Source: Phaeosaccion multiseriatum (Eukaryota; Ochrophyta, other classes). From it: a stretch of DNA of 64,000 bases. The notes beneath the pieces are model-generated. The model did not search any database and was not told the origin of the DNA. It saw only the letters and a program-made list of their open reading frames with translations. Of this stretch, positions 23,619-36,600 are shown one piece after another (the stretch's first letter is position 1; every line of letters begins with the position of its first letter). Where the stretch lies: assembly GCA_965112735.1 (NCBI GenBank), contig OZ218958.1:1178001-1242000 (forward strand), written 5' to 3'. The translations under genes were made by a program, and so were the position numbers.

Positions 23619-26600
23619 GGAAGAGGAGGAAGAGGAGGAGGAGGAGGAGGAGGAAGAGGAGGAGGAGGAGGAGGAGGAAGAGGAGGAGGAGGAGGAGGAG
23701 GAAGAGGAGGAAGAGAATGTGACATGAGCTTCACTTCACTACACTACACTACAGTCCTCCAATCCATGCCTGAGTGTAGAGTATTGAGAGACTTGCCTTC
23801 ACCGGGAGAGGGAGGAGAAGGAGGAGAAGGAGGAGAAGGAGGAAGAGGAGAAGGAGGTGACCCAAGCTCAACTACACTACAACACGATTACAACACTGCT
23901 CAACTACACTACAACACGATTACAACACTGAGTTGTGTTGAGAGAGACTTGCCTGCCCCCGGTGGGCCCATGACGAAGACGCAGTGACGAATGGCGAGCA
24001 GCTCTTCCAGTTGCACAACCTTGAGACAAAAGACAGGGTCGGCATGGTTGCCAATGGCACCGCAAGCCTGACGCACATATCCCTCGAGCTCTTCGTCCAC
24101 CTTTCGCTCGGGGTTGAGGCCAGGGAAGAGATCTCCCAGGAGACCGAAGAACACTACCTCATCTTCGCGCACGATCTGTAGGTGTGGGTGTTGGTGATAC
24201 AGGGGTGTGGGGGGAGGGAAGGAGGGAGGCAGGGAGAGAGGGAGGGAGGGACGGAGGGAAGGAGGGAAGGAGGAAGGCAGCGGCGTGAGAGGCGGGAACA
24301 GGAGGGAGGGAGACAGAGAGAGAGAGAGAGCGAGGGAGGGAGGGAGGGAGGGAGGGAGAGATGGTGGGAGGGAGGGAGGGAGGGAGGGAGGGAAGGAGGG
24401 AGGGAGAGAGAAGGAGGGAGGGAGGGAGGGAGGGAGAGATGGTGGGAGGGAGGAAAGAGGGACATGCTGCTATACCTCCTCCTCCTCCATTCCCCACTTG
24501 TCTCTCTCTCTTTTCTCACACACACATACCCATTGACATACCTTGGGAATGTTAAAGTCTCGAAGGGCTCTCATGAGTAGCGCATCCTCGGGAAGGTCGG
24601 GCTCAGCTCTCTTGAAGCTTCCTGCCACCACCAGCACTGACTTGACGGCTGGGGAGCGAGAGGGGCGGGGAGGAGAGGAGAGGGGAGGTGTGAGTGCTAG
24701 TGCTGTGGCTGTGTAGACCCACCCCTTCCCGACCCAACCCAGCCCCCACTCTGTCACAATCAACTGTCTTTGACCCTTTGTACTTGATGCCCTTGATCCA
24801 TGCACCGACCGATATGCCCTTGACACCAAAACACCCGGGGATTCCCTTGACCCATACACCTCCACATGCTTGACCCATATGCCCTACGCCCCTTGACTTA
24901 GGGCCCTTACAGCTCTAAACCCTTGTCGCCCATATTCCTGCCCTTGACGGTTACACTTACACGTCACTCACCTCGTAGGCCCCAGTCGTAGTGCATCTGC
25001 TTGGATAGAAGCTCTCTAAGGAGGGAGTAGAGCCCGTAGAACTTGGAGGCAAGCACCTTTGCACCCACAAAGCCTTCGGCCATGAGCATGTTCTCGCAAA
25101 TCAGCACCAGGTCTGTTGTGTAGAGTTGTAGAATTGGGCGGGGGATGGCAGTGGATGGATGGCAAGGGGTGGGATGGAGGGTGAGCAAGAATTGGTAGTG
25201 CAGGAGGAGGGAGAGGAACAAGGAGAAGGAGAGGAAGGGGACGAAGGGGGAGGAGCGTATCACTAACTCATCAGGTACCATGACCGTCATGGGTCTGCAC
25301 CGGGCCTTCAACCCCTCCCCATCCACTGCCATCCCACTCTGTCCCCATACATCCACTACCATCCATCCACTGCCATCCCACTCTGTCCCCATACATCCAC
25401 TACCATCCATCCACTGCCATCCCACTCTGTCCCCATACATCCACTACCATCCATCCTCTCTTTTCTACTACTCTACTTGACTCACCAGGCACCATGACCG
25501 TCATGGGTCGGAACAGGGCCTTCAACCCCTCCGGCAGCTCGGAGCGGCCCAAGTACCCAGGGTTCATGGTAATGTAGGCACCACACGTCGGGTCGAGTGA
25601 AATCTCATCTCCTTCCACCACGATTCGAGCGGCCTCCGCCTTGACGCCATCGCACACGGCCTTGAACTGTACGGAGCACACGGAGAGCACTTCGGGGATG
25701 AGGCGATTGAACTCGTCGAAGCAGCCCCAGGCACCGGAGGAAGCTGTCGGAGGGGGGGAGGGAGGAGAGAGAGAGGGAGGGAGGGAGGGAGGACGGGGGT
25801 GGGGGAGGGAGAGAGAGAGGCGGGGGGGGGGAGAGCGAGAGAGGGAGAGGAGAGAGGTGAGACAGAGAGAGGGAGGGAGGGAGAAAGAGAGAGAGGGAAG
25901 GACAGGGAGAGGGAGTGGGAGAGGGAGAGGGAGAGGGAGAGTGAGAGGGAGAGAGAGAGAGGGAGGCGGAGAGGGAGAGGGAGAGAGAGGGAGAGAGAGG
26001 GAGAGGGAGGGAAAGGCAAAGAGGAATGCGATCAGAGGCTGTTCAGCACGGGGGCAGCAGACTGCTCCTCCTGACTCCCTCTCTCGCATGGAGCAACATC
26101 CACTGCCATCCTCACCGAGTCCCTTGAAGATGTTGCCCAGGCCTTGGTAGTCCATCTCTGGAGAGCAATTGAACACGTAGCAGCACTTGGCCAAAGCGCT
26201 CGCCAGATCCTTCGTACTCTCCGTCTTTCCCGTTCCTGTGGAGAGTGGAGGGGAAGTAAGGGAGGGGATGGGAGGGGAGGGGATGGGATGGGATGGGATG
26301 GGAGGGGAGGGGAGGGGAGGGGAGGGGAGGGGAGGGGAGGGGAGGGGAGGGGAGGGGAGGGGAGGGGAGGGGAGGGGAGGGGAGGGGAGGGCAGGGCAGG
26401 GGAGGGGAGGGCAGGGGAAGGGAGGGGAAGGGAAGGGAAGGGAGGGGAAGGGAGGGGAGGGGAGGGGAGGGGAGGGGAGGGGAGGGGAGGGGAGGGGAGG
26501 GGAGTGAGGAGAGCGCAAGCACGCCGAATGAGCAACCCAAGTACCCATACACTTCCATAATACGAAGTACCCATACACTTCCAAATACGCACCTGCGGGT

Positions 26601-27575
26601 CCGGCGGGTGCGCAGCCCATCTTGAGGTTGAGCGCTTGCGTTGCCGTTACATAGATACGGTCTGTCAGAGGCGTGATCACCAGCCTGGCGTGGGGTAGAG
26701 AGGGAGGGTTAGGGGGGAGTTGAGGGCCGTTGGTTGGTTGGTTGGTTGGTTGGTTGGTTGGTTGGTTGGTTGGTAAGTGCTTTGGTTGCTTGGCTGGTTG
26801 ATTGATTGATTTGGTAGGTTTGGTTGGTTGATAGGTTGGTTGTTTAATGGGAAGGGGGAATGGGGAAGGGGGAATGGGTGAGATGTGGAGGGATTTAAGG
26901 GTTGAACGTTGAGGATGGCAGTGGATGGAGATGGGGAGGGCTGGGGTGGATGGGCTCTCTCCCTCAAGTGAAGAGCGTGTGAGTGTGAATGTGATGATGA
27001 CCAACCAACCAAACAACCAACCTCACCTCGGTCCATTGCCCAGATACTCGTAATCGTAGGGCAGGATGGCATCAGCAATAGCCACTTCTGCCCTCTCGTT
27101 GGCGGGGCCTCGAAGCTGAGGGTCACGGTTACGGAAGGAGCCCGTCGGGGGGGACTCACGCCACTTGTGCTTGAGCTGGAGGGGGAGGAGGAGGAGGAGG
27201 AGGAGGAGGAGGAGGAGGAGGAGGAGGAGGAGGAGGAGAAGGAGGAGGAGGAGGAGGAGGAGGAGGAGGAGGAGGAGGAGGAGGAGGAGGAGGAGGGGGG
27301 GGGGGGGGAGGGCGTGGAGGGGTGGGGGGAAGGGAGAAGGGACGAGAGGTCCAAGCAAGGAGGTGACCGTTAAGGGTGGTATGCTAGTGATGTATTCGTA
27401 CACCCACCCACACCCGCACCCACACGTACACACACGCACACGCACACACACACGCACACACACACGCACACGCACACACTCAAACACGCGCACACACAAG
27501 CACGCACGCATACACACACACGCACACACACACACACGCGCGCACACACACACGCACACACACGCACGCACACAC

Positions 27576-27634
<59 letters not shown>

Positions 27635-30600
27635 ACACGCACACACTTACTTGCGACTGCCATTGGAAAGCGGTGTACTCCGACACCTTCTCTCGGATCA
27701 TTTTGAGGACCACGTCTCTGCCGTGCGCATCCATGGTGATGCTCACCATGACTCTCGTTCGGTCTCCCTTAGTCAAATCGCCTGCAGTGTATACACGAGT
27801 ATGTCAATGAAGATAAGGATATGTCAATGTACGTAAGGGATACGTAAGGCAGTGGAGGATTGCTTCCTGTGGGTTGATGATTGGGTGGGGTACTAACTTC
27901 ACTGCCCCCCCCCAAGCAGCTCTAGTTAATTGACTTACTCGGCCAGCCCCATTCCTTGACTTAGACTACATACGTCATACGTTACCTTACCTTGAGTGAG
28001 GCGAATGAGGTCATTGAGCTGTTCAATCTGAAGCTCGTTGTACTCGTGCATGGCTTTGGCCTCGCCCTTGCCGATCTTCATAAACACTTCCTCCACTTCG
28101 TTGACATAGTTCACGGCCAACACCAGCAACATGATCTGGGGAGGGGGAAGGACGGAGGGAGGAAGATTGAGGTTTAGGGAGGGAGGGAAGGAGGGAGGGA
28201 GGGGAGCAGGTATAGAGAAGGTGATATATTGAGAGGGAGAGGGAGAGGGGTGATCCACATTCCTGACACACACACACACAAAGTACCGCCCTCCTTCCTG
28301 ACACCAGCTACTTCCTCCCTCCCTCCCTCCCTCCCTCCCTCCCTCCCTCCCTCCCTCCCTCCCTCCCTCCCTCCCTCCCTCCCTCCCTCCCTCCTTACCT
28401 GTGCTGGGTCGGAAGGCCTGCCGTTCTTGGAGTTCTTGTGCATGAGCCACTCGGGTCGGCGGAGCTCAAGGTAGCGCTTGAGAGAGCGCACGAGGTTGTT
28501 GAACAGAGCGATCTTGATGCCATCCAGCACGTCCTGTGCAGTTTGAGTTTGAGTGTGGGTTGGAGGTTGAGTGTGAGTGTGAGTTGGAGTTCACTTGCAG
28601 TTTGAGTTTTAGGAGGTAGGCAGGTAGGTGGGTAGGTAGGTAGGTGGGTGGGTAGGTAGGTAGGTAGGTAGGTAGGTAGGTGGGTGGGTAGGTGGGTTTT
28701 GCATTACCTGCATGTAGATCTCCACCTTGCCCTCCAGGGGTACTGCGGGGCGGGGGGGGGGAGGGAGGAGAGAATGGGACGGACGGTGACGGAACGGTTA
28801 CGGAATGGTTTTAAGGGGGAGAGGGTGGGAAGGCTATTGCTGTAACGCCAAGATTATGCCATTAAAAGGGGCAGCACCATCAAACAACCCAACAGTTAGA
28901 CGCATGATGCGCCTAACCCATAGACTGAAACTGAAACTAAATAGACGAGAACCAACCATCAAGAGACGACCAATAGACGACCAACCAACAGGCGACCAAC
29001 AGACGACCAACAGACGACCAACAGACGACCAACATGCCAAGGAAGGAGCGTACCTGGAGGCTCGAAGTCCACCTCCTCTGAGCCAACACCTGAGATGAGG
29101 CCTTGGGCGTAGGGCCGCCCGGTAGCGGTTTTGTTGTCGGTGAGGGTGAGCGTCTTGGTGGACAGGTACACCTTGGGGGTGTGGACTAGCACCTGAGGGA
29201 GGGAGGGAGGGAGGGAGAGAGGGAGGGAGGAAGGAAGGAAGGGAGGCCGGGAGGGAGGGAGGGAGGGAGGGAGGGAGGGTGGAAGGCAGACAGGGAGGCA
29301 GGGAGAGAGGGAGGGAGAAAGGGAGGGAGGCAGGGAGGGTGGGAAGGAAAGAAGAAGGGGGGAGGGAGGCAGGCATGGAGGGGGGGCAACGGAGGTAGGT
29401 AGGCAGGCAGGCAGGGAGGAAGGGACAGCGAGAGTGAGCGTCTTGATCAAGCGATACACTGAGAGGGGGTGTGGGCGAAGTGAACAGGCACTTGAACAGG
29501 CACTTGAACAGGCACTTCCCCTACCTTCTGAGGATCGGAACCGTTGGACAGAATGTCGAGCAGATCGGACTCCGAGACGAAGTAGTAGCGAGGGAACTGC
29601 CGACGGCGCCCGTCCAAGAAGTCCGCCAATGACTTCTTGCACATGTCCAGCTCCTCCTGTTTGGATTTGGGGGGTTGAATTGGGGGGGGGGGGGGGGTGG
29701 TCAGCCTTTGTTTTTTTAGCCTCTGTGTAGCACGTCCACCCGTGTATCCGAACCCCACGGTTGATGGTGGCCATGTGTGTGTGTGTGTGTGTGGGTGCGT
29801 GTGCGCTGAGCGCCGGCCATTCGCAGGCTTACGTAACATCTCGCCCCCCTGGATAGCAAAAGCGTTTCACCCCATATTTCCACCCCCACACCCCATCCAA
29901 TGCCATCCCCCCACCCATATACCTGTATGTTCTCAAGCTTGTCGTAGAAACCGTCCAAGTTGCAGCTGTCCTTGATGCTCTTGGTGTCCCAAAAGACCTT
30001 GAGGGTGTGCTTGACACTCGTGTCAATGCCCTGGAAGCGAAGGGCGTCCTCGGGCAGCTCGCGCTTCACTTCGTCGGAGTGAATGAAGAGCGGCTCTAGG
30101 TAAGACCAGGTGCGTTGGATCTCCTGCGGATGGGGAGGGAAGGAGGGAGGGAGGGAGTGGAGGGGGGAGAGAGGGAGAAAGGGGATGGGTGGGTGGGTGG
30201 GTGGGTGTGTATGTGATTGAGTGGAGTATGTGATGAGTGAGAGAGAGTGAGAGAGTGAGTAAGTGAGTGAGTGAGTGAGTGAGTGAGTGAGTGAGTGAAG
30301 TGAGGGAGTGGAGCGAGTAATTGAGTGAAGGACGTGAGTAAAGTGAGCAAGTGAGTGGGTGGGGGAGTGAGTGAAGTGAGCGAGTGAGTGAGTGAGTTAA
30401 GTGAGCGAGTGAGTGAGTGAGTGAGTGGAGTGAGTAGAGTGGGTGGGAGAGTGCGAAATGGAGAGTCTCGCACACCAGCGGCCCTTGTCATACCTGCAGG
30501 AGCGTGAACACGTCGCTGATGGTGGAGAGGTGTTTCTGCCAAGTAGTGACGGTCTCTTCGAATTGGGCAAGGTAGCGAGATGCCATCATGCCCTGTTGGT

Positions 30601-33600
30601 GATACAGAGGGAGGGAGGGAGGCGGTGAGTGGAGTGAAGGGGTCAGTGGAATGAATGGAGTGAGTGAGTCAGGAAGAGTGTAGACTGAGTGAGTGAGTGT
30701 GTGAGTGAGTAAAGTGGGTTAGGGCATGGAATTGAACCTCCCCTCCCCTCCCCTCCCCTACCGTACCGTACCTGCACAGTGAGTTGATCAGCTTCGAGCG
30801 CTTCAAAGTCCTCCTCCGCAATCTTGAGCAGAGTAACATCGGTGTCGTTGTAGAGATCCATCCCCCACTCAATGCTCTCCCATCTCTCAGTAAGTTGACC
30901 AAGTGTCACCTCCATCTTCTCCTCTTTCACAGACTGTTGGGGTGGACAGGAGGGTGGAGGGAGGGAGGGAGGGAGGGAGGAAGTGAAATTCAGGTCAGCG
31001 ACAACGTGAAAGGAAGAAGGAATGAATGGCCATGGAATTTCTTCACGGCGGAAGGAAAGAGCCCATCTACTCCAAGAAAGGCCTACACGCACGCACGCAC
31101 CAACCCACCCACCCACGCACCCACCCATCCACACCCGCACCCACACCCACCCACCCACCCACCCACCCACCAATCCAAGCATACCCACACCCACCCCCAC
31201 ACCCACCTGATCGCAAATCTCCTCCACGTCGCCGCTAAACTCGTGCAAGTTGAGTGCGAGCAATCCATCGAGCTTCATATCTGGGTCCTCATAAGGAGGG
31301 GTGAAGTCTTTGCCCGTGGCCTTTTGTAGCATCGTCCAGTGACGGTTTCGCATGGCCTTGTTGCCAAGCAAGGTGATCAAAGGAATGGTGTTGAGGAAGT
31401 CTTTGCAAAGCTTGTCGAGGGCTTTGTAGGAAGGGCTCCAGCGAGTGTCCTTGTGCAAGGCTTTGACGTTCTTCATTTGGTTTTTGGCGTCATCTTCGAG
31501 TGTCTCCGGCACCACTTCACTCCACAGCACCTCCTTACTCTCTGCAACAAGAGGGGAGGAAAGGGGGGGGGGAGAGGAGGAGGGGAGGGGGAGAGGGAGG
31601 GAGAGAGAGGGAGAGAGAGAGGGAGTGAGAGTGAGAAAGACATGAGGCAAAGGGTCAAAAGGGCCTAGAACTGAGCCTGCCGACCTGCCCATCCCCTCCC
31701 TCCCTCCCTCCCTCCCTCCCTCCCTCCCTCCCTCCCTCCCTCCCTCCCTCCCTCCCTCCCTCCCTCCCTCCCTCCCTCCCTCCCTCCCTCCCTTGCCCTT
31801 TCTGATGGACTTGAAGCCCTCACCTGCAATAAAGGTCTGGAGCTCTCCCGTGACCTCCCACACATTGTACATGTTGACACAGTTGGAGTCCATCGTCGCG
31901 ATGATACCCTCGCTCTTCTTGGTCATCTCGGGGAAGTCAAAGATGCTGCACAGATGGGCCTTCTCCACAAGCACCTGTTGCGGTTGGTGATACAGGGGGA
32001 AGGAAGGAGGGAGGGAGGGAGGGAGGGAGTAGGAGAAGGAGATCAGACACCGAGACGATGTAAAGGCGTATACGCAACACTGCCATCTCCTCCCCTTTCT
32101 CTGTTTGACACATCCTCTCACTCCATCCACTGCCATCCACTGCCATTTTCTTGCCTTTCTCTGCTTGACGAGGTCCTTCTGAGCATCTGCGAGGTCAGCA
32201 CGGGCGTCTTCGATAGATGTGGAGTCGCTCCAGAAGGCACGTTGCTTGAATGTCTCCAGGTAGCTAAGGAGGAGGAGAGGGAGGAGGAGGAGGAGGAGGA
32301 GGAGGAGGAGGAGGAGGAGGAGGAGGAGGAGGAGGAGGAGGAGGAGGAGGAGGAGGAGGAGGAGGAGGAGGAGGAGGAGGAGGAGGAGGAGGAGGAGGAG
32401 GAGGAGAGGGAGGAGACATGCACACACATACATACACACACAGAGGGTACCACAAGCAGGACATGCACACGGAATACGTTAGGTATAAGCCGAGTCAGAC
32501 TGAAGGTACAGTATGACGATCGGAAAGGAGGAAGCGAATCGAACGATAAGAGTGATTGAAAACAATTGGCAGAAGACTCGAGCGGGGTTTCGATCGGCGG
32601 CCGATCGGAGATCCATCGGAGGCCATCGGCGGCACCCACTTGCACGCAGTTCCAGCTCATTGACCTTGACATCGATATCGAACATTTCGATGATATTGAT
32701 GATATATCTCGACATCGACATTGACATATCGTCACCTCGATATACACGCACGCACCTGCAAACGCTCTTCTCATATGCCTCGGCCTCTGCCTCCGTTTTC
32801 TCGGACCAGTTGCGAGTGAGGGGCACCATGCTGCTCTCTGTGGGATGGCAGTGGATGGCAGTGAATGGCAGTGGATGGCAGTGGATGGCAATGGATGGCA
32901 GTGGATGGCAGTGGATGGCAGGGGGATGGCAGTGGATGGCAGTGGATGGCAGGGATGGCAGGGATGGCAGGGATGGCAGCAGGGGGTCAGTCAGGATTGG
33001 CATGAGCATGTGTGTGTGTGTGTACGTGTGCGTGCGTGTGTGTGTGTGTGTGTCTGTGTGTGTGCGTGTGTGTGTGTGTGTCTGTGTGTGTGTGTGTGGA
33101 TGTACGTGTGCGTGTGTGTACCGTACGCGAAGCGCGCGCGTTCTTTTTTCATATACTTATATACTTACCCGTCATGGGGGCCTGTCCTTGCGCATCCCTC
33201 CACACATTCGCGGCCGTGTCAAGCGCGTCAAGCATCTTATCCGCCGCCTTGTCTCCCTTCTTCTTCAGGAACGTCAGGGCGGCCTTGTTGCTGTCCACAC
33301 GCAAGTTCAACGAGTCTGCCTTTTCTGAAACGCCCCGAATGTGCTCCTTCGTGCGGATGAGCTCCTCTCGGTCGTCGGCAGGGACCTGTTATTCGTAAGG
33401 GAGTGGGAGTGGGGTGCGTGGGGTGTGGGGTTAGGGGGGAGGGGGGGGCGAGGAGGAGGAGGAGGAGGAGGAGGAGAAGGAGGAGGAGGAGGAGGAGGAG
33501 GAGGAGGAGGAGGAGAAGGAGGAGGAGGAGGAGGAGGAGGAGGAGGAGGAGGAGGAGGAGGAGGAGGAGGAGGAGAAGGAGGAGGAGGAGGAGGAGGAGG

Positions 33601-36600
33601 AGGAGGAGGAGGAGGAGGAGGAGGAGGAGGAGGAGGAGCAAGAGGAACGGAAACTGGGGAAGCACCGAAACTCACGTCCTTTTTAAGCCCCTTGAGAGTG
33701 TCTATGGAGTAATCCTTAAGGCTCTTTGTGGAGTCCTTGAGGTGAGCCATCATCAGAGGACCTGACAGCAGGTTCGCTTCAGGGGTGACCTTTTGGGGGG
33801 GAGGGAAGGAGGGAGGGAGGAAAGAAGGGAGGGAGAGAGGGAGAGAGGGGGGGAGAGGAGGGAGGGGAGGGAAGGGGGGGGAGGGAGGAGGAAGACAGGG
33901 AGGGGGTGGTGTAAGCGGAGACCAGCAGGCAGTCGAGCAGGAAGGCAAGGTTGAGGGAGGTGGGAAGAGAATGTGAGGGGAAAGCTTTCCACTATGCACT
34001 GCCCAATGTCGAAACGCTTCTTACCCCCTCCGCCCCCCGCTTCCTCTGTCCACTCCGTCCCCCACCTTTCCTCCTGTCCCTCCCCTCCCCACCCCTCCCA
34101 TTGCCCAAGGATACCCTTCGTACCCTAGCCCATCAGGCCCATAGTGGGCCCCAGTGACACACGCACACGCACTCACACACACTCACACACACACACTCAC
34201 ACACACACACACACACTTTCAGTTTCTTAGATGATTCCTATCAAGTCAAGAAATATACCCCCCAACAGCACACCCACCATTTTTTCTCTCGTTCGCTTAC
34301 GTAATATTTGGGAATAGCCAACGAAATTCAAACTCAAACAAACCTACCTCTGCTCCTTCCTCAGCGGTGCACACCGTGAACGGGCTGCCTCGTACGAGCC
34401 CGGCAATCCCCTGGAACGTTCCCAGGAACTCGACTTCGATCTCGTACTGCCCCGCCTCCTCTGCCGTGTATGTTACAAGATGCGTTCCGTTCATGTTGTC
34501 CACGAGCTCACAGGGCACTTGACTGTCGTCCGGAGGCTGTTCGGGCTCCTTCTTGGTGGGGATCCAGGCCTTCCACGCCGCACGTTTGCGGACATTGACG
34601 ACCTTGATGGTGAATTCGTCCCCGCCGCACACGCGGTCGTTGCCAAGCTGGTGGTGTTGTGGTGTTGTTTTGGTGTTTTGGTGTCGTGGTGGTGGTGGTG
34701 GTGTTGTTGCATTGCAAGGAGGTGGGGGAGGAGGAGGGGAAGGCCATGGAGGAGAAGGGGCAGGAGGAGGAGGAGGAGGAGGAGGAGGAGGAGGAGGAGG
34801 AGGAGGAGGAGGAGGAGGAGGAGGAGGAGGAGGAGGAGGAGGAGGAGGAGGAGGAGGAGAAGGAGGAGGAGGGGAGGAGGAGCAGGAGGAGAAGGAGGAG
34901 AAGGAGAAGGACGGGAGAGGGAGGAGAGTGAAATGCATGGAAGTAGGAGCAAGAAAGAACAGAAGAATATGAAGGGCCACTCCCCCCATCCCCATCCCTT
35001 TTCCTCCCTCCCTCCCTCCATAACTTCCTCCATCCCTCCATCACTTCCTCCCTCCGTCCCTCGCTCCTTCCCTCTCCTCTACTCACCTCCCCTCCCCTCT
35101 CCTCTACTCCCCTCTCCTCTCCTCTCTTCCCCTCCCCCCCCCTCCCTCCTCCCCTTCCCTCCTCTCCCCTCCCCTCCCCTCCTCTCCTCTCCCCTCCCCT
35201 CCCTCCTCCCCTCCTCACCTTATCCTTCGCCTGCACGACAAACTGCACGGGAATCCCGGCGGCAAAGCCATTGAGCAGTCCGGGTCCAAACGCGAGCGTC
35301 TTAGTGGCGTCGCACACGCTAAAGTAACTCCATGCTACCGTTGAGGTGGTGAGGTTCTTGGAGCCGATGCTTACCCGAACCTCGACATCCACAGGACCGA
35401 ACTTGTCGAAGGCCGGCGTCTCGAGAACGATCTCAGAGTCGCTCACCACCTGTGTGTGTGTGTTTGTCGAGACGAAAGGGGGAGGAGGAGGAGGAGGAGG
35501 AGGAGGAGGAGGAGGAGACGAGGAGAGGAAGATGGATATGAAGAAAAGAGGGGACAACAATAAAACACATCCGAACCAAGCGAGGGGAAGGAAGGGAGGA
35601 GCTGCAGAGGGAGGGACGCACGGCATGTAACTGTCGTGTAACTGTCGTGCTCGCGTGCTCACTTCTCTGTCCATGCTCCGTCGCCTCCACCTCCATCTTA
35701 TGCTTCTATGCCTGTAGGCTCATCCCTCTCCCCTCCTCTCCCCTCTTGTCCACTTCTCTCCACTTCTCTCCCCGAGCCTCCCCTTCTCTGCTAGCTGCTA
35801 GTGCTGCTGTCACACCCCCAACTGCTGCACCGTATCACCAACTGCTGCACCGTATCACCAACTCACCTCTGCTTGGGCCTCCAGAAAGCCCTTTGCGCAG
35901 GCAAAGCGTGTGGTGGCGCCTCCACTGATGCTTTTGAAGCCCATGCCGTGGATGGTGGCAGTGGTGGCTCCTGTGATGGGGCCTGACGCTGGCTCGATGC
36001 TGTCGATGTTGTAAGGGGGGCCTACGACATCGCCCACCTTGCACACTGAGAGGAGGAGGAGGAGGAGGAGGAGGAGGAGGAGGAGCAGGAGGAGGAGGAG
36101 GAGGAGGAGGAGGAGGAGGAGGAGGAGGAGGAGGAGGAGGAGGAGGAGGAAGAGGAGGAGGAGGAGGAGGAGGAGGAGGAGGAGGAGGAGGAGGAGGAGG
36201 GAGTTAGAGTTCCAGTAGAAGAGCTCCATAAAGAAAGGACTCTGTATTCCCTGTATTGACGTACTTACACATTCACTCATTTACTCACTCACTCATTCAC
36301 CCTCTCCCTCCCTCCTTTCCCCTCCTACTCACCGCACAGCTCTCCAAACCACTTGTTCGCCCACCCCCCGAAGAGGAGCAAGCGGCTGTTCTCAGCGTCG
36401 TAAATGAGAGGAGAGTCGCTTCGAGCCTCCACCGCCTCCCCCACTACCTTGGGACGGCTCCATGTGTTGGTTCCGGTGTCCAGCACACACTAGGGATGGC
36501 AGTAAAAGGGCAGAGAGAGAGAGAAAGAGAGAGAGGATGGCAGTAAATGGGCACAGAGAGAGAGAGAGGATGGCAGTGGACGAGTAGGGGAGGACAGGAG

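Larger units (their letters stand above)
16287..26684 (-). other. ODA11: Dynein exons 27-45: AAA1 to AAA4
   Basis: Exons (minus): 26593-26684, 26116-26235, 25486-25743, 24972-25112, 24542-24648, 23953-24175, 23263-23522, 22704-23030, 22118-22303, 21790-21915, 20797-20946, 20250-20516, 19452-19915, 19106-19196, 18745-18853, 17738-17913, 17244-17387, 16864-17018, 16287-16485. AAA1 Walker A is split GPAG|TGKT over exons 27/28; Walker B is in [10 protein letters not shown] (exon 29). AAA2 Walker A is split GPPGAG|KS over exons 32/33 by a GC-AG intron, with ILLDGDLD as Walker B. AAA3 has GPAGTGKT and [14 protein letters not shown]4 has GVGGSGKQ and FLLTDSQI. All four P-loops look intact, so AAA1 should be catalytic. 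Confidence 0.93.
27027..33789 (-). other. ODA11: Dynein exons 11-26: tail and linker
   Basis: Exons (minus): 33676-33789, 33169-33385, 32756-32837, 32155-32263, 31824-31974, 31207-31541, 30772-30933, 30494-30592, 29923-30123, 29525-29656, 29054-29192, 28708-28742, 28399-28533, 27991-28135, 27651-27781, 27027-27175. They carry the conserved linker words ([44 protein letters not shown]). Exon 14 ends in a GC donor (AAAG|GCAAGA). No region resembling the usual N-terminal dimerisation domain (DHC_N1) was found between the filamin repeat and the linker, which explains the short tail; a missed exon is still possible. Confidence 0.88.
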
